Assembly (NCBI GenBank): GCA_903847005.1 | Contig: CAINCM010000099.1 | Location: 1 to 9,185, forward strand | Direction of reading: 5' to 3' | Source: an uncultured Chloroflexota bacterium | GTDB taxonomy: Bacteria > Chloroflexota > Limnocylindria > Limnocylindrales > Limnocylindraceae | Length of the DNA stretch: 9,185 bases | In this document: positions 6,725 through 9,185 of the stretch, piece by piece | Position numbering within the stretch: position 1 is the first letter of the stretch | Layout of the letters: every line of letters starts with the position of its first letter | Notes under the pieces: generated by a model | Databases searched by the model: none | What the model saw: only the letters and a program-made list of their open reading frames with translations | What the model was told of the DNA's origin: nothing | Made by a program: the position numbers and the translations under genes

Positions 6725-6730
6725 AGTATA
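6725..6730 (-). promoter_or_regulatory. -10 element for leaderless lepB operon transcript
   Basis: On the minus strand TATACT (five of six matches to TATAAT) is followed by six bases (CCCCGC) and the lepB ATG. This is the same leaderless spacing as at coaX and ndk. No Shine-Dalgarno site precedes the ATG and no good -35 box lies 16-18 nt upstream. Confidence 0.65.
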
Positions 6731-6760
6731 GGGGTGGCCGTGCGGGGGCTGCCGCTGCGG

Positions 6761-6790
6761 TTGACCCCCCTCGGGCGCGCACCCTACCAT
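6761..6790 (+). promoter_or_regulatory. Probable hppA promoter
   Basis: TTGACC (6761-6766, five of six matches to TTGACA) and TACCAT (6785-6790, four of six to TATAAT) are separated by 18 bp, a normal sigma-70-type arrangement. Transcription would begin near 6797, giving hppA a leader of about 125 nt. It is divergent from the lepB promoter, whose -10 is 31 bp away. Confidence 0.5.
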
Positions 6791-6861
6791 CGCGCTACTG
6801 GGTGCCCATCCCAGTCGGGGCGCGTTTGCGACCCGTAGCCCGACAGACGCCCGACCCGAAG

Positions 6862-6879
6862 CGCGGTGCACGCACCGCG
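6862..6879 (+). repeat. Perfect GC-rich dyad in the hppA leader
   Basis: CGCGGTGCACGCACCGCG is a perfect inverted repeat. As RNA it can form a 7-bp stem with a CACG tetraloop; as DNA it is an 18-bp dyad. It ends 42 nt before the hppA ATG. No T-run follows, so it is not an ordinary intrinsic terminator. It could be an operator or a leader hairpin, and chance in GC-rich sequence is possible. Confidence 0.5.
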
Positions 6880-6904
6880 GCCACGCGACGGATCTGGACG
6901 CATC

Positions 6905-6910
6905 GGAGGA
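6905..6910 (+). promoter_or_regulatory. Shine-Dalgarno site of hppA
   Basis: GGAGGA ends 11 nt before the ATG at 6922. It decides the start against the longer open frame from the GTG at 6802. It is the only strong, properly placed ribosome site in the window, in contrast with the leaderless-type starts of coaX, ndk and lepB. Confidence 0.75.
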
Positions 6911-6921
6911 GTATTCAAGCG

Positions 6922-9126
6922 ATGGAAATCACTACGACGCTGCTGCAGAGTTTGATTCTTCCAGCAGGTATCGTCGCCGTCCTCTTCGCCATCTGGCTCG
7001 CGAACAACGTTCTCGGACGTGATCGCGGGACCAAGGCAATGCAAGAGGTCGCCGGCACAATCTTCGAAGGGGCGGTCGCCTTCATGCGACGCCAGTATTT
7101 CACGATCGCTGCGCTTGCAGTGGTCGGTTCAGTTGCGATCGGCGCACTGATCTCGGTCTTCGAGACCGCGGAAGTGGCCGAGACGAGCGTCTATGGAGTC
7201 GAGCTCGGCATTCGCACGGGTCTCAGTTTCCTCTTCGGCGCGATCTGCTCGATGGCCTCAGGGATCATCGGCATGTACATCAGCGTCAAGGCGAACCTGC
7301 GCACCACCGCCGCCGCACGCGACGGCGTGGTGAAGGCGGTCCAGGTGGCGATGCGCGGCGGAGCCGTCTCAGGCTTCCTCGTCGTCGCACTTTCGCTCCT
7401 CGGGGTCTACGGCGTCTTTGTCGCCTTCGGTGGCTTGACGAATCCGGCCGAGGCACCGTTCCTGATCGTCGGCTACGGATTCGGCGCGTCGTTCGTTGCG
7501 CTCTTCGCGCAGCTTGGCGGCGGGATCTACACCAAGGCGGCCGATGTTGGATCCGATCTCGTCGGCAAAGTGGAGAAGGGCATTCCAGAGGATGACCCTC
7601 GCAACGCGGGCGTGATCGCGGACCTTGTCGGCGACAACGTGGGCGACTGCGCTGGTCGCGGCGCCGACCTCTTCGAGTCGACCGCAGCCGAGAACATCGG
7701 TGCAATGATCTTGGGTGTGGGTGCCTTCACGATCGCCTCGGCGGCCGGATGGGCGAATCCAGAGGCGTGGATCTTCTTCCCGCTCGTCGTGCGCGCCTTC
7801 GGGCTCGTCGGCACGATCGTGGCGATGTTCTTCGTTACCGGTCGCGAAGACGAGGATCCGATGAACATGTTGAATCGCGGCTACTGGGTCACCACGATCC
7901 TTTCGGCTGTGGGAATGGCCGTCACCTGTGCGGTGATGCTCCAGACCGACGGAAGCGATGCATGGCTCTACTTCTTCGGCGCCGGCGTCGTGGGGTTGGC
8001 CACGAGCGTCGCCTTCGTCTACATCACGCAGTTCTACACGGCGGGCTCGTACCGCCCGGTCCGTGAGCTCGCCGACGCGAGCCGCACGGGGGCCGCAACG
8101 AACATCATCTCCGGCACGGCGGTGGGCTTCGAGACCACCCTCGTGACCGCCGTCTCCATCTCAGTTGCGATCTTCGCATCGCACTGGCTCGGGGAGCAGG
8201 CGGCAATCGCCGCAGGTTTGGTCGGGGAAGATGTCTCCAAGTTCGGCATCTTCGGCACGGCGGTGGCGACCATGGGCATGCTCATGACCACGGCGTACAT
8301 CCTCGCCATGGACACCTTCGGGCCGATCACGGACAACGCCGGCGGCATCGCCGAGTTCAGTCGCGCGCCGAAGTCGGTTCGCCACATCACAGATCGCCTC
8401 GACGCGGTTGGAAACACGACGAAGGCCCTCACGAAGGGGTATGCGATCGCCTCGGCATCGCTCGCCGCGTTCCTCCTCTTCTCGGCCTATCTGGACAAGG
8501 TGAACCTCATCCTCGACCGTGCGGGTCGACCGATCCTCGAGGCGGTGAACATCGCGAACGTCAACGTGTTCATCGGCGCACTCATCGGTGCGATGCTCGC
8601 CTACTTCTTCAGCTCCCTCGCAATCCGCGCGGTGGGGAAGACGGCGCAGTCCATCATCGTCGAGGTTCGACGGCAGTTCCGCGAGTCGCCGGGGATCATG
8701 ACCTACAAGGTCCGCCCGAACTACGCCCGTGTCGTCGACATCACCACCAAGGCGGCGCTGCGCGAGATGATCGCGCCGGGCGTTGTTGCGGTGGCCACCC
8801 CGGTGGTTGTCGGTGTGCTGCTCGGCTACGAGGCGGTTGCCGGCCTTCTGATCGTGGGAACGATCAGCGGCGTGCTCCTCGCCACGGTGTTGAACAACTC
8901 CGGCGGCGCATGGGACAACGCGAAGAAGTTCATCGAGTCGGGCGGACTCAAGGATGCCAAGGGGAAGCTTCTCGGCAAGGGGAGCGACGCGCACGCCGCC
9001 GCGGTGGTGGGCGATACGGTCGGCGACCCGTTCAAGGACACCGCTGGCCCGTCGCTTCACGTGCTCGTGAAGTTGCTCGCCACGGTCACCCTGGTGCTCG
9101 CACCACTCTTCATCGGGCCAGCCTGA
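6922..9126 (+). CDS. hppA: K+-independent membrane-bound proton-translocating pyrophosphatase
   Basis: Hydrolyses cytosolic pyrophosphate and uses the energy to pump protons across the cytoplasmic membrane. The 734-aa polytopic protein (about 16 helices expected) matches the bacterial family length. Catalytic signatures are intact: DVGSDLVGKVEKG (208-220), the acidic run EDDPRN (223-228), DLVGDNVGDCAGRGADLFES (234-253), DNAGGIAEF (471-479) and, near the C-terminus, NNSGGAWDNAKK (658-669) and GDTVGDPFKDTAGPS (698-711). GNTTKALTK at 498-506 has Lys501 and Thr504 where K+-dependent enzymes have Ala and Gly/Ala, placing it in the K+-independent class. The ATG at 6922 is preferred because of the Shine-Dalgarno site and because MEITTTLLQSLILPAG runs directly into the first helix; the 40-residue Arg-rich upstream extension is unlike the family. 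It is divergent from the lepB operon and seems to be transcribed alone. Confidence 0.97.
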   Translation: MEITTTLLQSLILPAGIVAVLFAIWLANNVLGRDRGTKAMQEVAGTIFEGAVAFMRRQYFTIAALAVVGSVAIGALISVFETAEVAETSVYGVELGIRTGLSFLFGAICSMASGIIGMYISVKANLRTTAAARDGVVKAVQVAMRGGAVSGFLVVALSLLGVYGVFVAFGGLTNPAEAPFLIVGYGFGASFVALFAQLGGGIYTKAADVGSDLVGKVEKGIPEDDPRNAGVIADLVGDNVGDCAGRGADLFESTAAENIGAMILGVGAFTIASAAGWANPEAWIFFPLVVRAFGLVGTIVAMFFVTGREDEDPMNMLNRGYWVTTILSAVGMAVTCAVMLQTDGSDAWLYFFGAGVVGLATSVAFVYITQFYTAGSYRPVRELADASRTGAATNIISGTAVGFETTLVTAVSISVAIFASHWLGEQAAIAAGLVGEDVSKFGIFGTAVATMGMLMTTAYILAMDTFGPITDNAGGIAEFSRAPKSVRHITDRLDAVGNTTKALTKGYAIASASLAAFLLFSAYLDKVNLILDRAGRPILEAVNIANVNVFIGALIGAMLAYFFSSLAIRAVGKTAQSIIVEVRRQFRESPGIMTYKVRPNYARVVDITTKAALREMIAPGVVAVATPVVVGVLLGYEAVAGLLIVGTISGVLLATVLNNSGGAWDNAKKFIESGGLKDAKGKLLGKGSDAHAAAVVGDTVGDPFKDTAGPSLHVLVKLLATVTLVLAPLFIGPA

Positions 9127-9143
9127 TCGAGGGGTAACGCGGG

Positions 9144-9158
9144 CGCGAGGCGCTCGCG
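9144..9158 (+). terminator. Hairpin after hppA, weak terminator candidate
   Basis: CGCGAG, loop GCG, CTCGCG forms a 6-bp GC-rich stem 17 nt after the hppA stop codon. No T-tract follows, so it is at best an atypical terminator. The rest of the tail (9127-9185) holds nothing else I can identify. Confidence 0.3.
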
Positions 9159-9185
9159 AATCGAACGTAACGGTTGCGTGTGGGC

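Noticed and set aside
6719..6871. N-terminal extension of lepB up to 6871 on the minus strand
   Set aside because: It is low-complexity Arg/Gly/Pro sequence ahead of a normal signal peptidase anchor, and it runs through the TATACT promoter.
6802..6921. N-terminal 40-residue extension of hppA from GTG 6802
   Set aside because: The extension is Arg/Pro-rich and unlike pyrophosphatase N-termini, and a good Shine-Dalgarno site precedes ATG 6922.
8161..9060. A 299-codon minus-strand open frame under hppA
   Set aside because: It is antisense to conserved pyrophosphatase sequence, its product is Arg/Asp/Glu/His-rich, and it has no promoter or ribosome site of its own.

Overview
This is a GC-rich, tightly packed bacterial chromosomal segment with seven complete protein genes and one that runs off the left edge. 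No RNA gene, mobile element or CRISPR array was found. The organism cannot be named from this window. The high GC content, the repeated leaderless-type promoters and the residue choices in CoaBC and the pyrophosphatase resemble Chloroflexota or other GC-rich leaderless lineages, but that is a low-confidence inference.

Layout. (1) 1-1693, minus strand: coaX then coaBC, overlapping as ATGA. These cover pantothenate phosphorylation and the next two steps of coenzyme A synthesis; coaBC is cut off at base 1. (2) 1694-1772: a short divergent promoter region with a -10-like hexamer for each direction. (3) 1773-3589, plus strand: a 159-aa protein of unknown function, then an M16-type zinc peptidase. 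The peptidase probably begins upstream of its first GTG. (4) 3607-4071, plus strand: ndk, nucleoside diphosphate kinase. Its promoter occupies the 17-nt gap behind the peptidase gene. (5) 4075-6718, minus strand: a three-gene operon read from right to left. It holds signal peptidase I (lepB), a 203-aa multi-membrane protein and a 492-aa NuoN-like antiporter-type membrane subunit, joined by GTGA and ATGA overlaps. (6) 6719-6921: a divergent intergenic region with the lepB promoter, an hppA promoter, a perfect GC-rich dyad and a Shine-Dalgarno site. (7) 6922-9126, plus strand: hppA, a membrane proton-pumping pyrophosphatase of the K+-independent type.

Two themes stand out. First, three genes (coaX, ndk, lepB) carry a TANNNT hexamer ending exactly 6 nt before the start codon, the geometry of leaderless mRNAs, and a fourth gene has one 9 nt away. 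Only hppA shows a clear leader with a Shine-Dalgarno site. All three certain intra-operon junctions are 4-nt NTGA overlaps, and a CTGA at 2249-2252 suggests a non-standard start for the peptidase.

Second, the best candidate for something undescribed is the 203-aa/492-aa membrane pair. The larger protein aligns along its length with complex I subunit NuoN, but the charged residues expected to carry protons are replaced. The smaller protein has the size and layout of a HyfE/NuoK-type partner. No other complex I or hydrogenase gene lies in the window.
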